Of a stretch of 64,000 bases of DNA, positions 11,661 to 23,200 are shown piece by piece. The position numbers and the translations under genes were made by a program. This DNA is from Cercis canadensis (lineage: Eukaryota; Streptophyta; Magnoliopsida; Fabales; Fabaceae): contig QAOA01007267.1 in the NCBI GenBank assembly GCA_003255065.1, positions 24,303 through 88,302 on the forward strand. The letters run 5' to 3'. The notes beneath the pieces were generated by a model. That model saw only the letters and a program-made list of their open reading frames with translations. It ran no database searches and was not told the origin of the DNA. The first letter of the stretch is position 1. The number at the start of each line of letters is the position of its first letter.

Positions 11661-11933
11661 TCAAAAAAAGAAAATCAGACTAACAGAAACAACAACTCTC
11701 TCTTGAGCCAAACTCATAAAATCCTCTCTCCAAACATCTCTCAAACAAAGATGACCCTCATTGGCTAGCTTATCCGCACATTTGTTGTCTTCCCTATAGC
11801 AATGAGGGTAGGGGAAGAAGAAGGAAAAAATAGTATGAAAAGTGAAGGACCAAGGACCATTGCATGCATAAAGTAATGGGGTATATGTAACAAAGGAGCT
11901 GATAGAAAGCAAAGAACCATGCAAGAAGAACAT
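11661..11933 (-). pseudogene. RNase H-like fragment in the MULE
   Basis: The minus-strand frame contains YREDNKCADKLANEGHL. This matches the end of plant RVT_3-type RNase H domains (consensus REGN.CADALAN.G). Only about 40 residues look related; the rest of the 90-codon frame is low-complexity. It may have been captured from a host gene or a non-LTR element. Confidence 0.45.
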
Positions 11934-11996
11934 GTGCCCCGAGTTGACTCAGTCACCATGCAAGAAGAACATGTGCCCCGAGTTGACTCAATTCAG
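11917..11996. repeat. Two-copy 39-bp tandem repeat in the MULE
   Basis: The unit starting ACCATGCAAGAAGAACATG occurs twice back to back (about 11917-11955 and 11956-11994) in the internal region of the MULE, with only a few differences at the end. Confidence 0.7.
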
Positions 11997-12069
11997 CTGA
12001 GTCGCATGTGCCCCAAGTATCCTTATCTCCGAATAGACAGAGAAGTCTTCAAGGGCGAGCAATACATCA

Positions 12070-12355
12070 AATACTATCAGCAATGCTGCCAGTAGTATTC
12101 AGGAAATGCTTAAGGATTTTTTCCAGCAGCAGCTAAGGATGGAGATGCAGTGGAGGGAGTTGATGGAAAGGCATGCCCATGAAAGGCAGTTATTTGAGCA
12201 GGACTGGTGACAGACAATGGAGAAGTTTGAGAGGGAGAGATTGATGATTGAGCAGGCATGGAGGGAGAGGGAAGAACAGATGCCAATTAGAGATGAGAGC
12301 TGAGCAGAGAGGAAGGATGCTTTGTTAACAACCCTTTTGAACAAACTCATCCATG
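12070..12355 (+). pseudogene. Captured coiled-coil gene fragment (trihelix-like) in the MULE
   Basis: A plus-strand reading frame rich in Q, E, R and M (FFQQQLRMEMQWRELMERH and later ERERLMIEQAWREREEQ) is interrupted by two TGA stops. It ends in LLTTLLNKLIHE right at the inner edge of the right inverted repeat. This is a long amphipathic helix of the type seen at the C-terminus of trihelix/SANT-like transcription factors; that family call is from memory and tentative. The normal gene is not in the window. Confidence 0.45.
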
Positions 12356-12729
12356 AGAGAGAGAGAGATAAGAGATGAGAGTGAGAGAGGAGGGGAAGAG
12401 AGAGAGAGAAATGAGAGAGGAAGGAAAGAGAGAGAGAGAAATGAGAGAGGAGGGAAAGAGAGAGGTTTTGAGTTTATAATCCACGTGGCAACTTAAACTG
12501 CTATGCAAGCAGTTAACATGCCATACAAGTATTTAATGGTAACACGTCAGCACTTTCGTTATTTGTTAATGGACTACACTAACAAATGACCATTTTGTTA
12601 TGGATGTCGCATCTTTAGAGGACTAATTTGTTGTTTTGTATCTTTCAGGAATGATTTTGTCTAATCTCGAATCTTTCAAGGACCAAAATATAGGTTTACT
12701 CTTTATTTTTCAAGTTCACTCAATTTGTG

Positions 12730-13272
12730 GGACCTTTGACTTAAAAATTATATATTTTTTTTAAATTTATTTACAGAATTATAACACTTTTCAACTTATT
12801 TACTTCAATATTATACTTTTAAAAAATTAAAAACTAAAAAAAATGAAGTCAGAGTAAGTGGGTCCCACTAGACAAGCCAGTAAACCCACGGCATGTCCAC
12901 GTGGGACACACCAGTGGATCTAGGGCGTGTCCTCACACACTCCCACACTTGTGTGGTTCAACTAATTTTTTAGAAAAATGTCAAATGGTCAATATAAGTT
13001 TGGCCTATTGTCTTTTGCGAGGACAAAGATGCAAGGCAAAAGTGACAAGAAGTTGCTTGTTTCAGATGCAGGGGACACGCCTTGTAATCATTGGCGTGTC
13101 CCACGTGAACATGCCGTGGGCCTATTGGCGTGTCTAGTGGGCCCCACAATTTTCTGACTTTTTTTTTTATTTTGTTAATTTTTTTAAAAGTATAATATTG
13201 AGGTAAATAAATTGAAAAGTATTATAATTGTGTAAATAAGTTATAAAAGTGTAATATTTGGGTCAATTAGCC
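12730..13272. mobile_element. Second MULE-type element
   Basis: A 543-bp element with inverted repeats of about 170 bp. The left arm contains GGGTCCCACTAGACA and the right arm its counterpart TGTCTAGTGGGCCCC, and the outer arms carry matching ACTTTTCAA/TTGAAAAGT stretches. The 9-bp direct repeat CAATTTGTG at 12721-12729 and 13273-13281 is the target duplication. The right end reads GGCTAATTGACCC on its minus strand; the left end has diverged. No transposase. The inner piece 12915-13070 has a 78-codon frame without a recognised family. Confidence 0.75.
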
Positions 13273-13281
13273 CAATTTGTG

Positions 13282-13733
13282 ACTTGTAGAGGGAATGTTG
13301 CCCCACCTTCTCTTCACTTTCCTTTATTCTGCAACTTCCAACTATACTATTGTTACAAACCTTTTTAAAATCCCGTAGCTTTATTTCTATTCAAAACTTT
13401 TTGAAATCTCCTCTATTAAAAGAGCCTGTTTCTTCTCTGCATTCAGTTCTATCTACCTAAAGGCTAAACCTATTTTGGAGAAGTAAACCCAAACTCAAAT
13501 ATTACTCTCTATCTATCTAAAGACATAAAATCTTTTACATATATAGATAGGGTGTTTGCTAAGCTACACCCCCTCTTATCATTATTTTCTTCTTTGCTTC
13601 TTCTTATTGGGAAACAGAAAAGGAAGAAGTCAAGTAATAAGATAGAAGTATGCCTACAGTACAAGAGCAGATAAAATCATCTCACTATATATATATGATC
13701 TGTAAAACTACTAGGAGAAAGATAAGAATATAC
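13282..13733. other. LRR intron remnant
   Basis: Resembles the intron sequence at 5490-5600 and 6850-7140 (for example the TTCTCTGCATTC stretch), continuing the third relic module copy interrupted by the two MULEs. No gene seen. Confidence 0.5.
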
Positions 13734-14201
13734 CACTTCGCTGGAAGACGGATTGGTATTGTCTTCTTTTATGATTATCTCTTCTATCATCCAACATTTC
13801 TCCATTTTAAGCCTTCGAAGTTTGCCAAGACTTTTTGCCACAGATGCTGGAAACAAATATTTTAGCCTTTCACATCCTTCAACATGCACCTGCTGCAAAT
13901 TTGGAAAGAATAAAACTCCTGACAGACCACTAATCCCACTGTGTGTTTCTTTAGCATATAATCCCTGACCATCAAATACATGCTGTAGAGATTTACAATT
14001 TGTAATCTTCAATGTCTCAAGACTGTGCATGCTGCTTCCAATGTGAGATGGGAAAATGGTCATGAGTTCTTGACAATTTTTAATCACAAGCTTTCTTAGC
14101 TTGTCAAATGACTTTGGACAAAGTTGTTGCTGCCAATGCCATATTTTATTCAACTTGAGCACGTAGCTAATAATCAGTTCCTCCAAGTTTGGTAGCATAA
14201 C
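13734..14201 (-). pseudogene. LRR module 1 (open)
   Basis: 468 bp, 156 codons, open throughout, acceptor TAG|GTTATG and donor GTG|gtatat. It encodes FPNLEE-type repeats with the motifs LETLKITNCKSLQHVF and ERLKYLFPASVAKSLGKL. It is the 5'-most module; nothing upstream in the window supplies a receptor N-terminus. It is separated from module 2 by 4.3 kb that contains two MULE elements. Confidence 0.75.
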
Positions 14202-14411
14202 CTACAAAATATTTTGGAAGAACTCAAACGGTTTTTGAAGAACTAAAACTGATAAATAAAATAAATTTTCATTCTTCCAAACCATGGCTTATCTTTATTG
14301 TCATCAAAGACAAATGTCTCTGTATTTTTACTATTTTTTTCCTTTACATATTAATCTTTGAATATGTTTTTACCGAAATTTTTCATAATGTTATTTGAGT
14401 ATATGAACCAG

Positions 14412-15990
14412 AGGTTTGAATTTAAAGGGTCTAAAAATTGAATTCCCATCTATAGAAATAGAAACTCAATAAAATCACATTATTACATACACAACTGATA
14501 AATATTTATAAAAAGAGAGAAAATTATTTTTCTTTCTCATGTATTTTCACAAAATATACACAACTCTCCCATCTAATTTCTAAATCTACAATGACAGTTC
14601 CTTGAATTTTGAATTCAAAGGGTCTTAAAAGTGAATTCCCATCAATAGAAATGGAAAGTCAAAATAAAATCACATTGCATACACTAGGGGTGTTCATAAC
14701 CTGGTGAACCCGCGATGAACCGACCGAACCGAGCCAAAATGAAGGAAATCCAAATGTTCCAGATAGAGGAAGGGTGAGATCGGATGGCTACAATTAAATA
14801 AATCGGTTTGAGCTGGTCGGTTCGGTTTTAACTTTGAAAAACCGATACAAACCGAACCCGATTGAATTTAATCTCATTTATGAAAATGATGTGTTTTGAA
14901 AACCCTTTGGCCCTTCCCATTCCCCTTCATTTCCTGATACTTCCAAGGCCTCTATTTGGCTTCACACCCCTTCCTCTCCCCTTCTCCTCCCCTTCCCAAT
15001 ACTTCGTTCTGCGAAAAGCACATTTACCACCGCCATGAATTCGCCCCCAGCACTACCAACTCTGCAATTCTGCCACCACGATTATTTAACGTAGTTGAAG
15101 AGTGAGCCCCGTAAAGCATTCTAGCAAGCCATTTAGTGCTTGAGTGTTGTTTCTCTTCACTTTCTATTGGGTTTGGAAATTTGGTTCTACGGTTTGGCTT
15201 TGGGATGTGATTTATGTTGTTTCAAAAATGAATCTGTGGTTCCCTGTGGTTCATGCTCTCCACCGGGGGTCGGAGAAGGTGGCTGTTTTCTCCCTGCCAT
15301 AGGACAAAGAGGATTCTTTCCCTACGGTTCACTTTCTTGTCTAAATATTTATTTTTGGCTTACATCCTCACATTTTCTTCCATTTTTCTGTTAATTTGGT
15401 ATAGGTTTGTCATTTGTGATTTGTTAATCTAGTTATAATTCAAAAAAATTGTTTGCGTATTGTTCTGTTTTGGGTTTTTGGATTTCTTTCATAATTTTTG
15501 AATTTGTATTGGTTTGCATTCCCAATCCGATCAAACCCGACTAATCAAATCGAGAACCGATCAAACCGAATTTGTCGGTTTTCAATTTGGTGTGGTCGGT
15601 GGCGGGTGGGAAAATTCCCAATCCGATGACCATAAGTCGGGTGAGATATTCTTCAAATCCGACCAAACCCGACCGATGAACACCCCTAGCATACACAACC
15701 CATAAATACTTATAAAAAGAGAGTAAAATATTGTGCTTTCCCATGTATTTTCACATAATATACACAACTCTCCCATCTATTTTCAAAATCTACAATGATG
15801 TCCCTTGAGTTTTGAATTCAAAATGCCTTAAAAGTGAATTCCCATAAATAGAATGAAAACTCAAAATAAAATCACATTATATACACAACTGATAAATATT
15901 TATAAAAAACAGAGTAAAATATTTTCGTTTCCCATGTATTTTCACATAATATACACAAGTCCCCCATCTATTTTCAAAGTCTACATTGAC
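14412..15990. repeat. ~193-bp tandem repeat, three copies, split by a hAT element
   Basis: Units begin near 14415, 14609 and (after the hAT insertion) 15812. Each carries GAATTC...GTGAATTCCCAT, then ATAAAATCACATTA, then CCATGTATTTTCAC and CTCTCCCATCT. Removing the 1,012-bp insertion restores an even spacing of about 190-194 bp. The size is satellite-like but there are only three copies. Confidence 0.75.
14685..15688. mobile_element. Non-autonomous hAT element
   Basis: A 1,004-bp element with the terminal inverted repeat TAGGGGTGTTCAT...ATGAACACCCCTA and an exact 8-bp target duplication GCATACAC (14677-14684, 15689-15696), both diagnostic of hAT. Both subterminal zones have many CGGTT/AACCG motifs in opposite orientation, as expected for transposase-binding repeats. 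No transposase. The middle (14900-15480) is non-coding and could be captured sequence. Confidence 0.85.
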
Positions 15991-17278
15991 GTCCCTTGAA
16001 TATTGAAAAAAAAAAATACTATAATTTAGTCAAATTTGTTAATTCAACCATTAAGTCATCATAGAAACTTATAGATATACAAAATTATTATAATTTATTT
16101 TGGGAAATGCATTGGTCAAAGAAATGCAAACCTCTAACAAAAGTTTCAAATACTCTATTAATTGTAATAATTAATACTATTAAAAATCTAAATAACAAAA
16201 ATATCACATTATGACAAAAATTATTAAATTACTAAATTTCATTAAAAAAAAATCTATCATGAGTAAATCAAATTAATACTATTAAAAAATCTAAATAAAA
16301 AAAAATCACGCAATGACAAAAATTATTAATATGATATTTTTATTTTAATACTTTGGCTACGACTTCGAATTTCACATTTCAGTCTCTCGCAGTTGCAGGT
16401 CGCAGCGTCGGTGTCTCGTTTCGTCTCATCTTTCTCTGTCGCTGGTGAGTTCTACTTCTGCCTGTACTTGTTTCGCTTGGGTGTTGCTGGTTTTTTGTTT
16501 TGTTTGATTTAATTTGCCTGAATTTGTTTCGTTTGGGAGGTTGCTAGTTTCTTGTTTTTAGCAGTAGTAATCAGATTGATAGATGATTGGTGTTGGTTCC
16601 TTGGTCTGGTGTAGAAGTTTTTTGTACTAGGGCAATAACTTGATGTCTTTTGCTTGCTCGGGCAATTCTGTTGTCGTTTTTGTATACAGTGTTTGTCCAT
16701 TGGTCCATTTTACATTACTCATTTCTAGAAATGGGTTTCTGGGTTTGCTCCGTTTCAATTTGGTTTTCTTTTTCTGGTAACGGACCCCCTAAGTCATGTT
16801 CTTCAATTGTATATGCTATTAGTGCTCGTGAAGAGTGATTATCAATGAATTAATTTTCTTTAGTTTCCAATTCTTCTATTCTTCTGTTAATCTTTGGACT
16901 ACTGAACAGGGAAGGGTCCTACTTTGTTTGATTATTTCTTTCGATTAGGTTCTGTTGTGTTCAGGGGCAAAACTGACTGACCGAACGGAACCAAATCGAG
17001 TTTGATCGGTTCGGTTTTATTCAATTTTAAAAAAAAATAAAGAAACCAAACCGAATAGGTCTGGCAGTTCGGGGTAAAAACCAAACCGAACTGGCCGATT
17101 ACATTCCTAGACAGCGGCATCAAACCCTCTTCCGTCCCCGGCCCTGTCAAACTCTTGTAGCCATTCCCAGTTTTCGCATCTCAATTCGCCAAACAAGAAT
17201 TGAGGGTTTTTGAAGTTCAGATTTTTATTTCTTTGAAGTTTGAGTTAGTTTCTTATTTGCAGTTTGTTTCGAATTTCC
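15991..17278 (+). promoter_or_regulatory. Upstream and 5'-leader region of SART1
   Basis: AT-rich to about 16370, then a pyrimidine-rich, GC-richer stretch at 16375-16445 ending TCGCTG|gtgagt that could be a first non-coding exon with a leader intron. Around 16962-17110 a short block with CCGAAC/GGTTCGG motifs and an AGGGGC...CCTAG edge looks like a worn hAT MITE. The stretch 17190-17278 directly precedes the start codon. Transcription start and leader splicing are inferred. Confidence 0.35.
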
Positions 17279-20200
17279 ATGGAGATGGAATGGTCTGAAT
17301 CAGGTAGAGATTATCCAAACGACGACGATTCCCCAGTGAGGGATTTGGAGTCTGAAAAATCTTCCAAGCATCACCGAAGCAGCAAGGACAAGGAGAGGAA
17401 GAAGAGCAGCCATGGCGAAGACAAGGAGCATAGAAGCAAAGACAGCAAATTGAGGGACAAAAAGGACTATGAATATGATCGAGACAGCAAGTATAAGAAG
17501 AGAGATAGTGATAGAGGAAGAGAGAAGGAGAAGGAGAAGGAGAAGGAGAGGGGAAAAGAGAAGAGCAGGGAAAAGGGTAGAGAGAAAGAGAAACATAGAG
17601 ACAGAGAAAAGGAGAGGGAAAGCTATTATAGAGATGGAGGGGACAAGGGTAAAGTTAAGATTAGAGAGAAGGAGAGGGAAGCAGATAGAGAAGAAAGAGT
17701 AAGCAGAAAGAGTATCCGTGATGAGGAAGATTATGAGAATGGTGAAAAGGGTGAACACAATGGAGATGCCTCAGAAAATTCACCAGCAGCAGAACTTGAA
17801 GGGCGCATCTTGAAGTAAGTGCATATGATTCCCTTGTTTTTCCTTTCTGGGTATGTTTGCTTTTTATGTTTCTTGTATCTTTGTACTTAAAGTTATATGC
17901 TTGGTTAATAAAATTGGGATTAGACTGAGAATTAAACAAGCACAACATGACAATTAATTATCTGTAATCTCAAAATGAGAAAATGATAAACTTAACATTA
18001 CCTATTACGTCAATATAATTTGTCAAGGTTGAAGTTTAACAGAACAAATTAATACATGATACTATGATCCATGTAAGAAAGGAGTTTTATCTGATAAGGA
18101 TAGACATTTCATACTTAAACTTCTCACACTTCTTTTATTCAGTAACATACTATCAGTAGGCAGAGAAGTTATTAAACATGATAACTCATTTATTTTATGT
18201 CATTGTCATGAAGTGTAAACCAGTGGAAAAATAGAAAACTCATCAAGAAACGTGTGAATCAAGCATATTTATATAAGCAAACAAATAATGTACTAGCAAG
18301 TTATTTATTTATTTCTTTTAAAAAAAAGAAAGAAGGAAAAGCAAAAGATCAAGAGAGCACAAGTAATTAGCAAAAGACAGTAGACAGTAGCCAACTAGTT
18401 GGCTACTGTAATGCCTTAGCTGTTGGATGTGCCAGCAGCCATGGTTTAAGAATTCAGGATCTTTTTGGTAAAAAGTTTGTTGGAAGTCATGTTATTTTGC
18501 TGGGCCACCGTATTTTATTGGTTTCTAAATGTTTGTTTGATCTTTCCATGAGTTGAAACAAACAGCCCTAAATAAAAACTGATTTATTTTATGACATTGG
18601 TAGGATCTCATCAGATCAGTGATTCAAATGATCCCGTAACTTTGATTGTTTTGGAATGGTGGGATCTTTGTAATATCGCGTGATCTGGATTTCATTTTTA
18701 TAATAGAAATCTGGATTGCAATTTTGTCAACCTTGACTGCATGCTTGAGACTCTATTTTGGCATAATATTTCATAATCAATATTGTTGCTACGATTTTAG
18801 GCTTTCAGTTGTCAATATGCGGGCAGTACTTTTCTGTTTATAGAAAGCATTTAGCATAATCCTGATTTGTATTATAACTTTACTTTTATCAAGCCATCCA
18901 TGTTTTAGAATTTATTTTAAAAGGAATGCCAAATCCTTGAGCTTTTGTTCAGAAGGTAAAATTTTATTGGGAGCTTAAAAGCTTGGTAAACAAAATTTTT
19001 CAACTAAATAACCTATTCATTCCTCAAGTGTACTATTGTTTGCCAAGATTCCTGGCTCGATAAATNGCTTTCAGTTGTCAATATGTGGGCAGTACTTTTC
19101 TGTTTAAAGAAAGCATTTAGCATAATCCTGATTTGTATTATAACTTTACTTTTATAAAGCCATCCATCTTTTAGAATTTATTTTAAAAGGAATGCCAGAT
19201 CCTTGAGCTTTTGTTCAGAAGGTAAAATTTTATTGGGAGCTTAAAAGCTTGGTAAACAAAATTTTTCAACTAAATAACCTATTCATTCCTCAAGTGTACT
19301 ATTGTTTGCCAAGATTCCTGGCTCGATAAATCTCCCAATTCTATTCATTGCTCTACTCTACTTAAATTTTAATAATGTCTAATTGAGTCATATGTACTCT
19401 CTTTTTGTGTTATTATGGTCTAAACGGAATATTTCTATGGTTAGGGGTATGAATACCAGTTATTTCATTGCAATACTCATTTTTTAATCTTTTTAATTTT
19501 GAATAGGATGAAAGAAGCAAGGATAAACAAACAATCTGAAGGTGCTTATGAGATCTTATCATGGGTTAACAGAAGTCGTAAGCTTGAGGAGAAAAAGAAT
19601 GCTGAAAAGGAGAAAGCAACGCAGCTCTCAAAGAATTTTGAGGAGCAGGTTTGCCCTCCACCCTCCCCAACACAAAATCCCTTCATCTTATTCCATTCTC
19701 TATAGCTTCAACTTTTTCCACAAGAAACTGTTGATTCCATGTCAGATATATAACCCGTGTATTGGCATTAATTTTTCATAGGACAACATTGCTCTAGAGG
19801 AAAGTGAAGATGAGGATACAGCCCACCGCAGTGCTGGTAAATTTCTTTCCTTCTTTCTTTATTTCTTCCTTCTAACTTCTTTTTCAATCTTTCTGAGTAT
19901 TTGACTGTTTGATTGTGGTTTTAATGAAAACTTTTAGGAACAGATGGAAGCTTTTGGTATTTCAAGGGTTTTATTATTATTTTGGAAGTTGACTTAGGAC
20001 CTGAAGATAGTATTTTTCTGTTCTATGAAAATCATCTTCTTTTCCTGAAAATTGTTTGAGAGGAGTGTTTATGACATCAATTGAAGGAGTATTTCTTTTT
20101 GTTTCATATTTTGCACATTTGAAATTTAAAATCTGTTTTGAAGAAAATTTCTTGACTAGGCTTAGTTGTCAAAGGGGACATTCTTGAAATTAGTTTTGTA

Positions 20201-23200
20201 GGGTTTCTTAGAGTGTCGAGAAAGATTGATGGATGAAGAATAGTGAGATTGGAGTTACAAGGATGGGGTACAGTAGAAGATGATTCATAATGTTTTTAAT
20301 AAGAAAGGAATGTTACTCGTAATAATGAAAATACACTTCTTTCCCTCCCTGCATGTCTTATTCATAATAATCATCCTTTGCTGGCCAACTTGGGGGCTCT
20401 GAGTTGGTGTGTGCCATGAAGACATCAACTCAGTCTTTTTCACTTTTCATGTATATATACACATATATTCGCAACATTCAACTCTAATCCTTTATGCTTT
20501 GATAAGAAGAGAAAATGAGGAGAGTAAAAATAAAGATAGAAAATGAGGAGAATGCAATTTTTCTCCTTCATGTTTGGATGGGATGAAAATGAGATCAAAG
20601 GAAGGAGATGGAGATACTGTAATTCTTTTTTTTAAAAAAAAATAAAATTGACCAAATATATAAATTACAAGTATGTTCTTGACAAATTTATTAAACACTA
20701 TTATTTTAGTTTACATTTGAATTAATGCATATTTTGAAGACTAGTTCTATGTTCATTTTCTCTTCATTAGTTAATATATTATGCTGTGTACATAATATAA
20801 ATTTTATTAATTTCCTTTTAATATAAAAGCTTTTCAATATATTGTTTTTTTTTTTTTTTGGTATATATATTTTTAAAAAGTCATTATACATTGTGTTTCT
20901 TATTTGCAAATAAGAAATGTATAGTGATCTAACATTGATACACATTATGAGATGTATATCATATACTCAAGTAAATACTCATCTGTATCCATGTTAAAGA
21001 TGTAATTTTCATGAAACCTGTTTGAGAAGTGTCTAAAATGTGTGTGAAATGTTTGTTTAGAATTAAAATTTGATTATTCACTCCAACACAGCTTTTGTTT
21101 GTGACTTTTTGATACTTCATAGCATCTACAAAAGCGAGAAGCTATCCGTGTAGTAGTCCTATAATGTTAAAGCACAACAAAAGGAACTGTGGTTAGTCCA
21201 CATGCCATATGAACTATGGCATTACATGTCTTTGCATTAGGCCTTGTACTCAGATTTGGCTTCTTGCTCTTCCTTGTGACCGAGTTACCTCCAAGAAATG
21301 TACTATAACAAGGAGTTGACCTTTGGTCCATATAACTCCATTAGTGTTAAAGGACAGTAGGATTTAATGAATCAAAGGTTTTAAATCCATTCCTTTTTGC
21401 AAGAGCTTTATGAGATTCTTTTTACAATTTGCAGCATTGCTTTCCAATGTTCATGTCTTCAGCCATTCTTACAGAAAATGTGGTATCCGCTAAATGAATA
21501 TGCTTTCCAACCCACCTTCTGACCCCTCCAAATATTAAATAATTGACTGTAATCTCTTCAAGTTGGTTGGCTGAGCCCTATAAATTCAGTCTACTGAAAG
21601 CTGTGTGGTGGCCTCATGGCGTATTACTTATTTGTATGAGTATCTTGACATTATGTTTGTTTGTTGATAATCTAGTAGGTCATATACTTATGTTGAATAT
21701 CTTTTGGCAGATAATCTGGCTGGTGTTAAAGTTCTTCATGGCCTTGACAAAGTAATGGAAGGCGGGACAGTGGTTCTGACAATCAAAGATCAGCCCGTAC
21801 TTGCTGGTGGTGACATCAATGAAGGTACAACTTGCTTAGTGCACTTTTATTGTTTCAGGTTGAAGTCTGTAAATGACACACATCTTTGTGTAACAGAGCT
21901 TTTTGTTCTGACGTGGCAGAGTTTGATATGCTTGAGAATGTGGAAATTGGGGAACAGAAACGGCGAGATGAGGCTTACAAGGCTTCAAAAAAGAAAACTG
22001 GCGTATATGATGATATGTAAGAAGATCTTTACTATCATCCACAATATAATAGAAACATTAGAAACTAAAAAGAAAACGAAAATAATTTAACAAAACACTT
22101 GTGTTCAATTTCAGGTTCAATGATGACCCTGCGTCAGAGAAAAAAATACTACCACAGTATGATGATCCGACTGCCGAAGAGGTTTGCTGCTTTTTCCTTT
22201 TTCTTGCCTTTTAAAGGAGCAGATGTTGAGCAAGGTAGTTGGTGCTAATGCTTGAACTCTTCTGATTCTTCCATTCAGGGTTTTGCTTTGGATGAAAGGG
22301 GAAGATTTTCAGGTGAAGCGGAGAAGAAACTTGAAGAGGTTAGCCTTTTCCTATGTGCAATATTTTGCAAGCAATTAGAGAAGGACCTCCAATTTTTTGA
22401 GGGTTATGTGCTTCCTGTACTTGATTGGGAGATTGTGTCTTATATTATTGTTTACGTAATTTCCTGTATGTTCTTTTTCTATTGTGTTTTCCTCCTGCAA
22501 ATTTGTTGTTCAGCTTTGAGGCAGTCACTCTCCTATGTTCATGGTTTTTGTGGCATTGATTGTAATTTTCTAAAGGGCATCTTTATTCCTTTTGCCAGCT
22601 CAGGAAAAGGATAACAGGTGTCTCGACAAATAACTTTGAAGATCTAAACTCATCTGGGAAGGTTTTGTCAGATTACTATACACATGAAGAAATGCTTCAG
22701 TTTAAGAAGCCCAAGAAGAAAAAGTCCTTGCGGAAGAAGGAGAAGCTGGATATCAATGCCCTTGAAGCTGAAGCAGTCTCTGCAGGATTGGGTGTTGGTG
22801 ATCTTGGTTCTCGGAATGATGCAATGAGGCAGGCCATCAAAGAGGAGCAAAAAAGATCAGAGGCTGAATTGAGAAATAAGGCTTACCAGGCTGCTTATGC
22901 TAAAGCAGATGAAGCCTCCAAATTATTGCGTCTGGAACAAACTGCTGTTGTCAAAACGGAGGAAGATGAAACTCCAATTTTTGCAGATGATGATGAGGAT
23001 TTTCGTAAATCCTTAGAAAGAACAAGGAGATTAGCTTTAAAATGGCAGGAAGAAGAAGTGCCATCTGGTCCCCAAGCAATTGCATTGCTTGCCACCTTAA
23101 ATCCTAGTAGTGAAACTGTAGATGACCAAAATCATACTGCTGGAGAGTCACGAGAAAACAAGGTGGTATTCACAGAGATGGAAGAATTTGTTTGGGGTCT

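Larger units (their letters stand above)
11310..12701. mobile_element. Pack-MULE-like non-autonomous Mutator element
   Basis: A 1,392-bp element with long terminal inverted repeats of about 335 bp (11310-11645 and about 12350-12701), starting GAGTAAATCTATATTTTAG and ending in its imperfect complement. It is flanked by a perfect 9-bp direct repeat TTTATTTTT (11301-11309, 12702-12710), the target duplication of Mutator-like elements. The inner end of each arm is a CT/GA-rich repeat tract. There is no transposase. Between the arms are two gene-like pieces, a trihelix-like coiled coil and an RNase H-like stretch, which is the hallmark of a Pack-MULE. It sits in the LRR intron between modules 1 and 2. 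Confidence 0.85.
3279..14201 (-). pseudogene. LRR-only relic of a CC-NBS-LRR resistance gene (At4g27190-like)
   Basis: Seven exon-sized modules on the minus strand encode C-terminal leucine-rich repeats of the kind found in CC-NBS-LRR immune receptors (FPNLEE..I, L..I.I..C, LK.LFP.SVAKSL motifs). In 5' to 3' order they are 14201-13734, 9426-8935, 8548-8062, 6586-6176, 5236-4828, 4535-4065 and about 3961-3279. Most start with a ...TAG|GTTATGTTCCC acceptor and end at a GT donor, so module exons are phase 0. No P-loop, MHD or other NB-ARC motif is present up to 17 kb. Modules 2, 3, 5 and 7 carry a stop or frameshift. The 3' side runs into LTR elements. It is best read as a decayed, 5'-truncated receptor gene; a rescued LRR-only transcript is not excluded. 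Confidence 0.8.

Noticed and set aside
12099-12350. 83-codon minus-strand frame
   Set aside because: The opposite strand shows the better-supported coiled-coil fragment; this frame is its antisense.
14412-15990. CRISPR-like or regularly spaced array
   Set aside because: The whole ~193-bp unit repeats with no unique spacers, and this is a plant nuclear region.
14202-17278. Search for an NB-ARC or coiled-coil exon upstream of the LRR array
   Set aside because: No P-loop, RNBS, GLPL or MHD motif was seen in any frame; the region holds the tandem repeat, the hAT element and the SART1 upstream sequence.
17300-17758. 152-codon open frame on the minus strand
   Set aside because: It is the antisense of the K/E/R-rich first exon of SART1; purine-biased coding sequence leaves the opposite strand free of stops.
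20490-20945. Small minus-strand frames in AT-rich intron
   Set aside because: Low-complexity sequence within SART1 intron 3 without codon bias or motifs.
21543-22090. Small frames overlapping SART1 exons 4-5
   Set aside because: They read through introns in other frames; the spliced exons match the SART-1 family exactly.
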